Source: Nitratireductor sp. ZSWI3
GTDB taxonomy: Bacteria; Pseudomonadota; Alphaproteobacteria; Rhizobiales; Rhizobiaceae
Assembly: GCF_024655565.1 (NCBI RefSeq)
Contig: NZ_JANKOF010000003.1
Coordinates: forward strand, 1 to 64,000
Direction: 5' to 3'
Length of the DNA: 64,000 nt
Part shown: positions 53,222 to 64,000 of the stretch, piece by piece
Position numbering within the stretch: position 1 is the stretch's first letter
Layout: each line of letters begins with the position of its first letter
Notes under the pieces: model-generated
Databases searched by the model: none
The model's input: only the letters and a program-made list of their open reading frames with translations
Told to the model about the DNA's origin: nothing
Made by a program: the position numbers and the translations under genes

Positions 53222-53287
53222 GCCGGAAGCGGCACGAAGCCGCTTCCGGCGTAGCGCACCGGTGGAAGGGACGTTACATCCGGTGCG
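53222..53287. other. Two strong adjacent hairpins in a non-coding gap
   Basis: A perfect 12-bp stem (53222-53233/53239-53250, loop ACGAA) is followed by an 8-bp stem CGCACCGG (53255-53262) / CCGGTGCG (53280-53287). They lie in the 413-bp gap between the alpha/beta hydrolase start (-) and hsp20 (+), upstream of the RpoH promoter. Neither has a T-run. It could be a small RNA, a repeat element or structured 5' leader. No open frame here looks real. Confidence 0.5.
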
Positions 53288-53399
53288 TTGGGTTAGGCAG
53301 GCCGTTTCGCCGCCAAACAACTGAGAAGAGCCTAACCGGGCGAAGCTGAACGCTGTCCGATGGTGCCGTTCATCCGGCGTTCATCTTGGTCCGGCCGGT

Positions 53400-53428
53400 C
53401 TTGAAGGCCTGTTTTGCAAGGCCCATAT
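53400..53428 (+). promoter_or_regulatory. RpoH (sigma-32) promoter of hsp20
   Basis: CTTGAAG (53400-53406) and CCCATAT (53422-53428) with 18 nt between CTTG and CCCATAT match the alphaproteobacterial RpoH consensus (CTTG-N17/18-CYTATNT). Transcription would begin near 53436, leaving a leader of about 100 nt. Confidence 0.8.
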
Positions 53429-53435
53429 GATGTTT

Positions 53436-53535
53436 GCGGCCGCCAATCCGGGGTCGCTGGCCACGCAGGAAACGCCCTTGAGCGGGTTTCCGAGGAAAGG
53501 CCAAACGCAATGTTGCTCAACAGGAGAACAGACCC
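53436..53535 (+). promoter_or_regulatory. ROSE-like RNA thermometer in the hsp20 leader
   Basis: The about 100-nt leader ends with TTGCT-CAAC-AGGAGAA just before the ATG. The UUGCU segment (53514-53518) can pair with the AGGA of the ribosome site around a bulged G, the hallmark of ROSE elements, which melt at heat-shock temperature and free translation. An upstream hairpin (GGAAACGCCC / GGGTTTCC, about 53469-53494) is also present, as in ROSE RNAs. Length and linked gene fit; the fold has not been computed. Confidence 0.72.
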
Positions 53536-53994
53536 ATGCGTCATGTTGATTTTTCGCCTCTGTATCGTTCGACTGTCGGTTTCGACCGGCTTTTCACGAT
53601 GCTTGATTCCCTGGCTCAGCCCGATGGCGGCCAGACCTATCCGCCCTACAACATCGAGCGCACCGGCGAAGACGCCTACCGCATCTCGATGGCCGTCGCC
53701 GGCTTCGGCAACGATGACATCGCGATCGAGGCGCACCGCAATGTGCTGACGATCAAGGGCGAGAAGACCGCCGAAGAGAAAGGCGAAGGTGAGCTGCTCT
53801 ATCGCGGCATCGCCGCGCGCAGCTTCGAGCGCCGTTTCCAGCTCGCCGACCATGTCGAGGTGACGGGCGCCAACCTCGAGAACGGTCTTCTGCACATCGA
53901 CCTCAAGCGCAACATCCCCGAGGAGATGAAGCCGCGCCGCATCCCGATCGCATCGGTGAAGGGCGCGAAGAAGATCGAAGCCAAGGCCGAGTAA
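53536..53994 (+). CDS. Hsp20 family small heat-shock protein
   Basis: A 152-residue protein with an N-terminal arm (FSPLYRSTVGFDRLFTMLDS), an alpha-crystallin domain (YPPYNIERTGEDAYRISMAV, LTIKGEKTAEE, YRGIAARSFERRFQLADHV) and the C-terminal IPI anchor (RRIPIAS). It belongs to the class A IbpA-like rhizobial Hsp20 proteins that hold unfolded proteins during heat shock. It is under a RpoH promoter with a ROSE-like leader and ends at a strong terminator. Confidence 0.95.
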   Translation: MRHVDFSPLYRSTVGFDRLFTMLDSLAQPDGGQTYPPYNIERTGEDAYRISMAVAGFGNDDIAIEAHRNVLTIKGEKTAEEKGEGELLYRGIAARSFERRFQLADHVEVTGANLENGLLHIDLKRNIPEEMKPRRIPIASVKGAKKIEAKAE

Positions 53995-54019
53995 CTCTCC
54001 GACAATAGGAGAAGTCGCG

Positions 54020-54049
54020 GCGGCGCCCTCAAAAAGGGCGCCGCTTTTT
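54020..54049. terminator. Terminator of hsp20, also facing the bufferin operon
   Basis: A 10-bp stem GCGGCGCCCT (54020-54029) / AGGGCGCCGC (54035-54044), A-rich loop, then TTTTT. It ends hsp20 and lies 14 bp past the stop of the convergent DoxX gene. Confidence 0.9.
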
Positions 54050-54057
54050 CTTTGTGG

Positions 54058-54630
54058 TCAGGCAAGCCGCATGCGGCGCGCCAGCAAGGCGTCGATGGAG
54101 ATCCGGCCGGCACCCCTGACCACGAGATACAGCAGCAGGAACACCCAGAGCGTGCGCTGATCCCAGATCAGGCTGTCGGAGAAGCGGTCGAACCAGGCGC
54201 CTGCGGTTTCCGCACCGACCTTGTGGATGTTGATGTCCACATAGGACTGGACCAGGACGAAGCCGATCATGCCGAGCGCGGCGAGGCGCGTGAAAAGGCC
54301 GACGACGATGAGCAGCGGCAGGACGAACTCGGAATAGGTGCCGAGCCAGACGATCAGCCGCCAGGGAAAGAACGCCAGCGCAGCAACATCGCCTCCCGCA
54401 GCTTCGACCGCCGGCAGGACGATCTGGTAGTAAGCGCCGTCGGAAACCTCGAAGAATCCGGACAGGCCGGCTCCCACCTTGGTGCGGAACGAATTGAGGA
54501 AGTAGAAATAGAGAACCGCCAAAAAGGCGAAGCGGGCGGCGAGCCCCAGGAACCAGCCGTCGAGCAGCCGCTCGATCGTCGCGAAGACGCGGTGATGGGC
54601 CGAGGCGACGGTAGTTGCAGAACGAATCAC
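54058..54630 (-). CDS. DoxX family membrane protein of the bufferin operon
   Basis: About 190 residues from GTG 54630, with four hydrophobic segments (FAFLAVLYFYFLNSF; WRLIVWLGTYSEFVLPLLIV; LGMIGFVLVQSYVDI; LWVFLLLYLVVRGAG). The reading frame is open far upstream but overlaps bufC in another frame. DoxX-type quinol-linked membrane proteins are frequent last genes of bufferin-type clusters. A redox or export role is inferred only from that context. It is 17 bp downstream of bufC. Confidence 0.88.
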   Translation of the reverse strand: MIRSATTVASAHHRVFATIERLLDGWFLGLAARFAFLAVLYFYFLNSFRTKVGAGLSGFFEVSDGAYYQIVLPAVEAAGGDVAALAFFPWRLIVWLGTYSEFVLPLLIVVGLFTRLAALGMIGFVLVQSYVDINIHKVGAETAGAWFDRFSDSLIWDQRTLWVFLLLYLVVRGAGRISIDALLARRMRLA

Positions 54631-54647
54631 GGCATCAGTCCTTTTTG

Positions 54648-55454
54648 CTAGTTCGGGGGCGGAAAACCGCTTCCGCTGAAGGCACCGCTTTCGATGGTGA
54701 GGCCGATGGCTTCGACGAGATCGAAGGAGGGATCCTGTTCCATCGCCAGCGAGGCGGCCTGGCGGAGCGGCGCTCCTTTTCGCAGGGCCTTGAAGAAGAC
54801 CGGTTGCCCGCGGGCGAGCTTGCGAATCTCGACCCGCAGCAGGGGACGACTTATCAAGACGGCCTCGGGAATGCCGGCGTCGATCCTCCTGGGCATCGGG
54901 CCGGATCGGTGAGCAGTAAAGATCGTGTGGATTGCGTAGTCCGATTCGATGACGTGCATCGCCGGGTGTGGCGACAGCCGGATTTCGGCCAGCGCCTGGG
55001 GCGGCAGTGCCGCGAATTCGGCCGGGTCCAGCGGCGCCCGGTCGGCGGCGTGGTAGGCGTCGAGCCACGCCCGTTCAAGCCTGGCGACGTCCGGCAGATA
55101 GCGCAGATGCCGGATCGGGTCGAAATCGGCGAGGTGCTCGGCAAAGCCGCGTCCGTATTCGAGGACGAGCTTCGATGTCGGAGGATGCGCGCGGACGAAA
55201 TCCCGGGCAATCATGCGGAAATTCTGTTCGCCCAGGATTTGCGTGACGATGGGATAGATCTCGGTCAGGGCCGTCACCAGGCTGTGGGTCACATTGTTGC
55301 GATAGACGTTGAAGCGCTTGACTGCAGCTTTTCCGCCCGGGCCTGCGACGCAGGAGGGTTGCGGGCGATCCGGGCTGAGGAGCGTCTGGCCGAAGGCCGC
55401 ATCGTAAGCGGTTGGGGAAGGAGCCCGCCGGGGACGGTCAGCCGTGAAGCGCAT
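54648..55454 (-). CDS. bufC: BufC/HvfC-type DUF2063 protein, MNIO partner
   Basis: 268 residues from the ATG that overlaps the end of bufB by 17 bp. The family landmarks are [40 protein letters not shown] split across it (DUF2063 N-terminal helical domain, residues about 10-100), [11 protein letters not shown] and [12 protein letters not shown]. In characterised MNIO systems this protein recruits the precursor peptide to the MNIO enzyme. It shares an operon with bufA and bufB. The older name is putative DNA-binding domain protein, which is unlikely to be its role. Confidence 0.9.
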   Translation of the reverse strand: MRFTADRPRRAPSPTAYDAAFGQTLLSPDRPQPSCVAGPGGKAAVKRFNVYRNNVTHSLVTALTEIYPIVTQILGEQNFRMIARDFVRAHPPTSKLVLEYGRGFAEHLADFDPIRHLRYLPDVARLERAWLDAYHAADRAPLDPAEFAALPPQALAEIRLSPHPAMHVIESDYAIHTIFTAHRSGPMPRRIDAGIPEAVLISRPLLRVEIRKLARGQPVFFKALRKGAPLRQAASLAMEQDPSFDLVEAIGLTIESGAFSGSGFPPPN

Positions 55455-56361
55455 GGGATCTTTCGCTTGCTGCCGAGGACAGGGAACGATCGAGGATGCG
55501 TTGGGCGGCGGCCGCTTCCGACTGTAGAACCGGCCAGTCGGGAACATCCGCATCCCATTCGACCAGCGTGTTTATGGGGCCGCATCTGGCGATGACCTCC
55601 TCATAAAGCGTCCACACCGGGTCGGCCACGGGGCGATCATGGCTGTCTATGAGCAGCGGTGCGCCCTCGTCGTCCTCTTGCTCGTCGTGGCCTGCAAGGT
55701 GAATTTCGCCAATGTGTTCCAGGGGGAAATCAGCGAGATACCCGGTGGCGCTGAAGCCGTGATTGGTGGCGGAGACGAAGACGTTGTTGACGTCGAGCAG
55801 CAGCCCGCACCCGGTCCGCGACACGATCTCGCGCAGGAAATCGGTCTCCTTCCAGGTGGATTCGGGGAAGATCACGTAAGTCGAGGGATTTTCCAAGAGC
55901 ATCGGCCGGCGGATCGCCTCCTGGACCTGGTCGATGTGCTCGCACACCCGCTTCAGCGTCACATCGGTGTAAGGCAGGGGCAGCAGGTCGTTGTAGAACA
56001 CGTCGTCATGGGTCGACCACGCAAGGTGCTCCGAAACCAGGAATGGCTCGTAGCGTTCGACGAGACCGGCGAAACGGGCGAGATGCTCGCGATCGAGCGG
56101 AGCAAGGCCCCCGATCGACATGCAGACGCCATGCAACGAGAGCGGCAGGATATCGCGCATTCTCGCGAGGGCTGCATGGGGAGCGCCGCCGGCGCCCATG
56201 TAGTTTTCCGCATGCACTTCGAGAAAACCGATCGAGGCCGATTGCCCGGCGATCGCCTCGATGTGTTGCGGCTTGAAGCTCGCGCCGGCACGACCGACGG
56301 GATCGAACGCCGGGAAACGGCCGTTGGATACGGTGGTTCTGGTGAAATCGCGTTTCATCAT
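55438..56361 (-). CDS. bufB: MNIO family enzyme BufB (DUF692)
   Basis: A 307-residue TIM-barrel multinuclear non-haem iron oxidase. Candidate iron ligands are in [12 protein letters not shown] (near residue 40), [57 protein letters not shown] and [18 protein letters not shown] enzymes modify Cys in ribosomal peptides; BufB converts Cys of the bufferin precursor to thiooxazole-type groups that bind copper. Start at ATG 56361 or the next codon; the 72 upstream codons are the wrong frame of bufA. It lies 23 bp after bufA. Confidence 0.93.
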   Translation of the reverse strand: MMKRDFTRTTVSNGRFPAFDPVGRAGASFKPQHIEAIAGQSASIGFLEVHAENYMGAGGAPHAALARMRDILPLSLHGVCMSIGGLAPLDREHLARFAGLVERYEPFLVSEHLAWSTHDDVFYNDLLPLPYTDVTLKRVCEHIDQVQEAIRRPMLLENPSTYVIFPESTWKETDFLREIVSRTGCGLLLDVNNVFVSATNHGFSATGYLADFPLEHIGEIHLAGHDEQEDDEGAPLLIDSHDRPVADPVWTLYEEVIARCGPINTLVEWDADVPDWPVLQSEAAAAQRILDRSLSSAASERSHALHG

Positions 56362-56384
56362 CGCGTCTCCCGGCATTCGGTAGG

Positions 56385-56708
56385 TCAGGACGGAAGATCG
56401 CGGTCGAGAGGCTCGGGCGAGCCCTGGCGGCCGTCCGGCAGGTCCATCGTCGTGCAGGTGCCGCCGTCGACGAACTTCCAGGCATTGCCCTGATAGTCGA
56501 CCTTGGACGTGCCAGCGCAGGTGGTGCCGGGGCCGGCAGCACAGTCGTTCTGGCCTGCAAGGGAAACGCCGTAGCATTTTTCCTTGCCGGCCTTCATCGC
56601 TGCATCCACCTGTTCCTGGGAAAGGGGTGCGGCGGCGGCGCTGGAGGCAAGCGCTGTTGCAACCGCGCCCGCCAGATAGGCGAGGCTCAGCGTGGCTTTC
56701 GTAGACAT
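56385..56708 (-). CDS. bufA: Bufferin-type precursor peptide BufA (DUF2282)
   Basis: A 107-residue exported precursor. It has a Sec signal peptide ([20 protein letters not shown], cleavage near AAA-AP, residue about 27) followed by a core with four Cys: C45 (KEKCYGVS), C56 (QNDCAAG), C64 ([17 protein letters not shown]) and C85 (GGTCTTMD). The KEKCYGV...GQNDCA...CAGTSKVD pattern is that of BufA1/DUF2282 bufferins, which in Caulobacter and others become Cys-modified copper-binding peptides. The long C-terminal tail after C85 is Pro/Asp-rich. GAGGAGA ribosome site. First gene of the operon. Confidence 0.93.
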   Translation of the reverse strand: MSTKATLSLAYLAGAVATALASSAAAAPLSQEQVDAAMKAGKEKCYGVSLAGQNDCAAGPGTTCAGTSKVDYQGNAWKFVDGGTCTTMDLPDGRQGSPEPLDRDLPS

Positions 56709-56833
56709 GGATTTCTCCTCTCGAGGTCAGGTTGACGCCGGTCTTGCACCGACCCCGTCGTTCTCCCAGAGGTCGCGCTCACTTGGAAATCAAGCGCGCG
56801 CGAGGGAGGTTCACATGACCGTGAGAGGTTGCG

Positions 56834-57904
56834 TTACCGCCGCGCGGACAGCCTGTCGGCAAAGGCCTCGATTTCGGCCGCGCCGGTCGCGAAGCTGGTA
56901 ACGAAACGATAGAGCCCTTCGCCCTGCGCCAGTTGACCGGCGAAGGAGAGCGGCGGATTCCAGGCGTGGAAGCGTGCGCCGCCGGCCTGCAAAGCCGCCG
57001 CGGTCTTCTCGTTCATCACCGCAAAGACCTCGTTTGCCTGCGGCCTCCAGGCGAGGCGGGCGGCATCGGACGCCTCCAGCGTCTCAGCGAGGATCTGCGC
57101 CATCGCATTCGAATGGCGGGCCAGCTGCAGCCAGAGGTCATCCTCGAAATAAGCCTCAAACTGCGCGGCGATAAAGCGGGACTTGGAAAAGAGGTGCGCC
57201 GCGCGCTTGCGCAGGAACGGCATGCCGCCGGCCTTGGCAGGATCGAGCACGATCACGGCTTCGGCGCACCAGCACCCGTTCTTCGTTCCGCCGAAGGAGA
57301 CGATGTCGACGCCGCGCTTCCAGGTCATTTCCGCCGGTGTCGCGTCGAGCGCGACCAGGGCGTTGGCAAAGCGCGCGCCGTCGAGGTGAAGCGGGATGCC
57401 ATGGTCGCGGCAGATGCGGCCGATCGCCTCGATCTGCTCGAGGGAGTACAGCGTGCCTATCTCCGTCGCCTGGGTGATGGAGGCCGCCATGGGCTGCCCC
57501 GCATGCACGAATTCCGCCGGATAGTGGCGGATGGCCGCATCGAGGGCATCGGGGGCGATGCGGCCGAGGTCACCTGCAACGCCCTTCAGCCGCCCTCCGC
57601 CCGTGAAATATTCGGGGGCGCCGCCCTCGTCTTCGATCGCGTGGGCTTCGGAATGGCAGAAGGCGACACCGCCCGGCCGGGAAGCCCAGGTGAGGGACAA
57701 TGCATTGGCCGCCGTGCCGGTGCCGACGAAGAAGACGGCGACATCGCGTTCGAAGATCTCGCAGAAGGTCTGCTCGACCTGCTTGTCGAGATCGCTGCTC
57801 CCATAGGCCGAAGCATAGCCGGCGGCGTTTTTCACAAGCGCTTCGGCGATCTTCGTGTGCGCGCCGGCCCAATTGTCAGAGGCGAAATTCATGCTTTCAT
57901 CCAT
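56834..57904 (-). CDS. Low-specificity L-threonine aldolase
   Basis: About 356 residues from ATG 57904 (or 57892). PLP-dependent fold type I: FASDNWAGAHTKIAEAL at the start, FFVGTGTAANALSL near 65, CHSEAHAIEDEGGAPEYFTG with the stacking His, LHLDGARFANAL with the PLP Asp, and the Schiff-base Lys in SFGGTKNGCWCAEAVI (near 205). It splits threonine or allo-threonine to glycine and acetaldehyde. The frame is open upstream but the family begins at about this Met. It precedes bufA on the same strand by 125 bp, probably a separate transcript. Confidence 0.93.
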   Translation of the reverse strand: MDESMNFASDNWAGAHTKIAEALVKNAAGYASAYGSSDLDKQVEQTFCEIFERDVAVFFVGTGTAANALSLTWASRPGGVAFCHSEAHAIEDEGGAPEYFTGGGRLKGVAGDLGRIAPDALDAAIRHYPAEFVHAGQPMAASITQATEIGTLYSLEQIEAIGRICRDHGIPLHLDGARFANALVALDATPAEMTWKRGVDIVSFGGTKNGCWCAEAVIVLDPAKAGGMPFLRKRAAHLFSKSRFIAAQFEAYFEDDLWLQLARHSNAMAQILAETLEASDAARLAWRPQANEVFAVMNEKTAAALQAGGARFHAWNPPLSFAGQLAQGEGLYRFVTSFATGAAEIEAFADRLSARR

Positions 57905-58425
57905 TGCTGCGATGCTCTGCGAGTCCAAAATCCGCGGGTGACTTTGATCAGCAAGGCGCGGCGGCTGCAAGACCTGTCTGGGATGGTCGGGCTTCGGCGG
58001 TCGAAAGTTTCGCATGGTGGAGCCTTGACGAAACTTTCTTACGCATCGGACGCATAAAATTTGCATTTTCGTCTTGTGTCGCGGGCTGATTTCTGGCATT
58101 TGACTAAATAGGACAGCAGTGCTGTCTTATTTATTCGCGCAATGATGACCGAATATGCGTTACAATCGGCCGGTCTGGCCGTGGTAATGTGGCGGCTGAG
58201 CGGTGCGAGTTCGGCGGACCGGTAACGGCCGGAAAACAATCGTGTCCGTCAAGGACGCGCCGCCCAAGAAAAAGAAGCGCGCCGGAGCGGACCGGTCAAG
58301 CGTTCCTCCGGCTTCAAAAAAGGATATGCCGTGCCTGCACCCCGGATGGCCGAAGACAGCCGTCCGGAGACTGAACGACCGCCCTGGGCGACCTGCTCCG
58401 GGCAGAACATATAGAGGAAGTTGCG
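57905..58425. other. Long control region between threonine aldolase and gltB
   Basis: About 520 bp with no convincing gene; short open frames are Arg-rich and unlike any family. It carries the palindrome described separately at 58105-58133 and an AT-rich island around 58040-58160 that likely holds promoters for both divergent genes. A TTGACT hexamer (58100-58105) adjoins the palindrome. gltB starts about 290 bp further, suggesting a long 5' leader or a second promoter. Confidence 0.5.
58105..58133. promoter_or_regulatory. 29-bp near-perfect operator-like palindrome
   Basis: 14-bp arms with one mismatch around a central G at 58119: TAAATAGGACAGCA and TGCTGTCTTATTTA. The core GGACAGCA-G-TGCTGTC is typical of a dimeric repressor site. 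It overlaps a TTGACT hexamer in the region between threonine aldolase and gltB. The cognate regulator is not identifiable here. Confidence 0.65.
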
Positions 58426-63156
<4,731 letters not shown>

Positions 63157-63180
63157 GCGCCGGGCTTGGGAGACGCTCAA

Positions 63181-63771
63181 GTGGATGTGTTTGGAGATCT
63201 GAATTCAGGCAATTGCCTGAAGGTGAAATATACGGCCGACTTCCTCGGCCTGCCGTATCGCTGGCACGAGGTCGACATCATGGCCGGGGAAAGCCGCACG
63301 CCGGCGTTCCTTGCCATGTCGCCCTTCGGCCAGGTGCCGGTGGTGCGCCTTGCCGACGGCCGGGCGATTGCCCAGTCGGGTGCGATCATGCGCTATCTGG
63401 CGCGTGGGAGCGCGCTTCTGCCGGACGATGCCTTCGCGCAGGCCGAAATCGACCAGTGGATGTTCTGGGAACAGAATTTCCACGAACCCAATGTCGCCGG
63501 GGCGCGGTTCCATGTGGTCTACCGCAGGGAACCGGTCGAAACGCGGGCTCCGGACAAGGTCGAGAAGGCGGAAGCCGCTCTCGACTTCATGAACACGGCG
63601 CTCGAGCAGCGCGACTTCTTCGTCGGTCCGTCCCTGACGATCGCCGACATCGCGCTGCTCGGCTACACGCGGCTCGCCCCCGAGGGCGGCTTCGGCTTCG
63701 ACGGGCGCAAGGCGCTCACCCGCTGGATTGCACGATGCGAGGAAGTTCTCGGACTTCCTGCGCTTCACTAG
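63181..63771 (+). CDS. Glutathione S-transferase family protein between gltB and gltD
   Basis: About 196 residues from GTG 63181, which has GGGAG 9 bp upstream; TTG 63166 is an alternative. The thioredoxin-like N-terminal domain (GDLNSGNCLKVKYTADFLGL, MSPFGQVPVVRLADGRAIAQ, SGAIMRYLARGS) carries Ser and Asn at the usual catalytic position. The helical C-terminal domain has LEQRDFFVGPSLTIADIALL. The substrate is unknown. It starts 24 bp after gltB and ends 18 bp before gltD, so it is embedded in the glutamate synthase operon. Confidence 0.92.
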   Translation: MDVFGDLNSGNCLKVKYTADFLGLPYRWHEVDIMAGESRTPAFLAMSPFGQVPVVRLADGRAIAQSGAIMRYLARGSALLPDDAFAQAEIDQWMFWEQNFHEPNVAGARFHVVYRREPVETRAPDKVEKAEAALDFMNTALEQRDFFVGPSLTIADIALLGYTRLAPEGGFGFDGRKALTRWIARCEEVLGLPALH

Positions 63772-63789
63772 AATAACGGGGTCTACTCG

Positions 63790-64000
63790 ATGGGTAAGGT
63801 TACAGGCTTTCTCGAAATCGACCGGCAGGTGCACAAGTACCAGCCGGCGTCCGACCGCATTCGCCACTTTCGCGAATTCACGCTGCCGATGTCGGACAAG
63901 GAAGTCGAGAAACAGGCCGCCCGATGCATGGATTGCGGCATCCCCTATTGCCACGGGCCGACAGGGTGCCCGGTGCACAACCAGATTCCGGATTGGAACG
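63790..64000 (+). CDS. gltD: Glutamate synthase small subunit (N-terminal part)
   Basis: The first 70 codons before the window ends. The sequence [13 protein letters not shown] and the Fe-S cysteines in [20 protein letters not shown] are diagnostic of GltD, the flavin and 4Fe-4S subunit that passes electrons from NADPH to GltB. ATG start after the GST gene. Truncated by the window edge, not by mutation. Confidence 0.95.
   Translation, partial: MGKVTGFLEIDRQVHKYQPASDRIRHFREFTLPMSDKEVEKQAARCMDCGIPYCHGPTGCPVHNQIPDWN

Overview
The window is a GC-rich chromosomal segment from an alphaproteobacterium of the order Hyphomicrobiales (Rhizobiales), most like a Mesorhizobium/Phyllobacteriaceae-type genome. 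I infer this from several features: a cytochrome-c-fused urate oxidase (PuuD) beside xdhC and guaD, the split pntAA/pntAB/pntB transhydrogenase behind a tiny aa3-oxidase subunit IV gene, a CpdR-type response regulator, a DUF992 protein, a RpoH promoter with a ROSE-like leader before hsp20, and an alpha-r8/suhB-type small RNA beside hisN. The genus cannot be fixed from the sequence alone. Nothing suggests a plasmid, prophage or integrated island.

Layout. 0-5 kb: purine salvage and catabolism (end of xdhC, a divergent LysR regulator, puuD, guaD), then a glycerate 2-kinase. 5-8 kb: a WD40 protein paired with a His-rich COG0523/CobW metallochaperone GTPase, and a creatininase-family amidohydrolase. 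8-15 kb: MarR and LacI regulators, a 2-hydroxyacid dehydrogenase, a class I glutamine-amidotransferase-like hydrolase and a TRAP transporter for a probable 2-oxo acid. 15-23 kb: a fused indolepyruvate ferredoxin oxidoreductase, a membrane GGDEF-EAL protein, and a FeeM-like N-acyl amino acid synthase with a Crp/Fnr regulator. 23-31 kb: an acyl-CoA synthetase in a complete LivGHMKF-type ABC operon. 31-35 kb: aa3 oxidase subunit IV and the proton-translocating transhydrogenase.

34-46 kb: a DUF992 protein, a TPR lipoprotein, rpsU, an SDR, a small protein with a duplicated TFPASDPVS motif, an MFS transporter with a SufR-like regulator, a DUF2156 protein, a MaoC dehydratase and an RND efflux pump. 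46-50 kb: kynureninase divergent from a FadR-type GntR regulator that carries an in-frame palindromic repeat, an orphan amino-acid permease, tRNA-Val(GAC) and cpdR. 50-54 kb: N-formylglutamate amidohydrolase, the sRNA, hisN, an alpha/beta hydrolase and hsp20. 54-57 kb: a four-gene bufferin-type RiPP metallophore operon (bufA precursor, MNIO bufB, DUF2063 bufC, DoxX). 57-64 kb: threonine aldolase, gltB, a GST gene and the start of gltD.

The most notable items are the bufferin operon, the palindromic repeat domesticated inside the GntR coding region (with a larger relative between livH and livM), a 24-bp GGTACC-centred palindrome and its diverged copy at two convergent gene junctions, a terminator-like structure in the TRAP leader, the FeeM-Crp pair, and the SufR-like regulator with its MFS exporter. 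Start codons were moved inward from the longest reading frame where a ribosome binding site or family alignment supported it, and each such case is stated.
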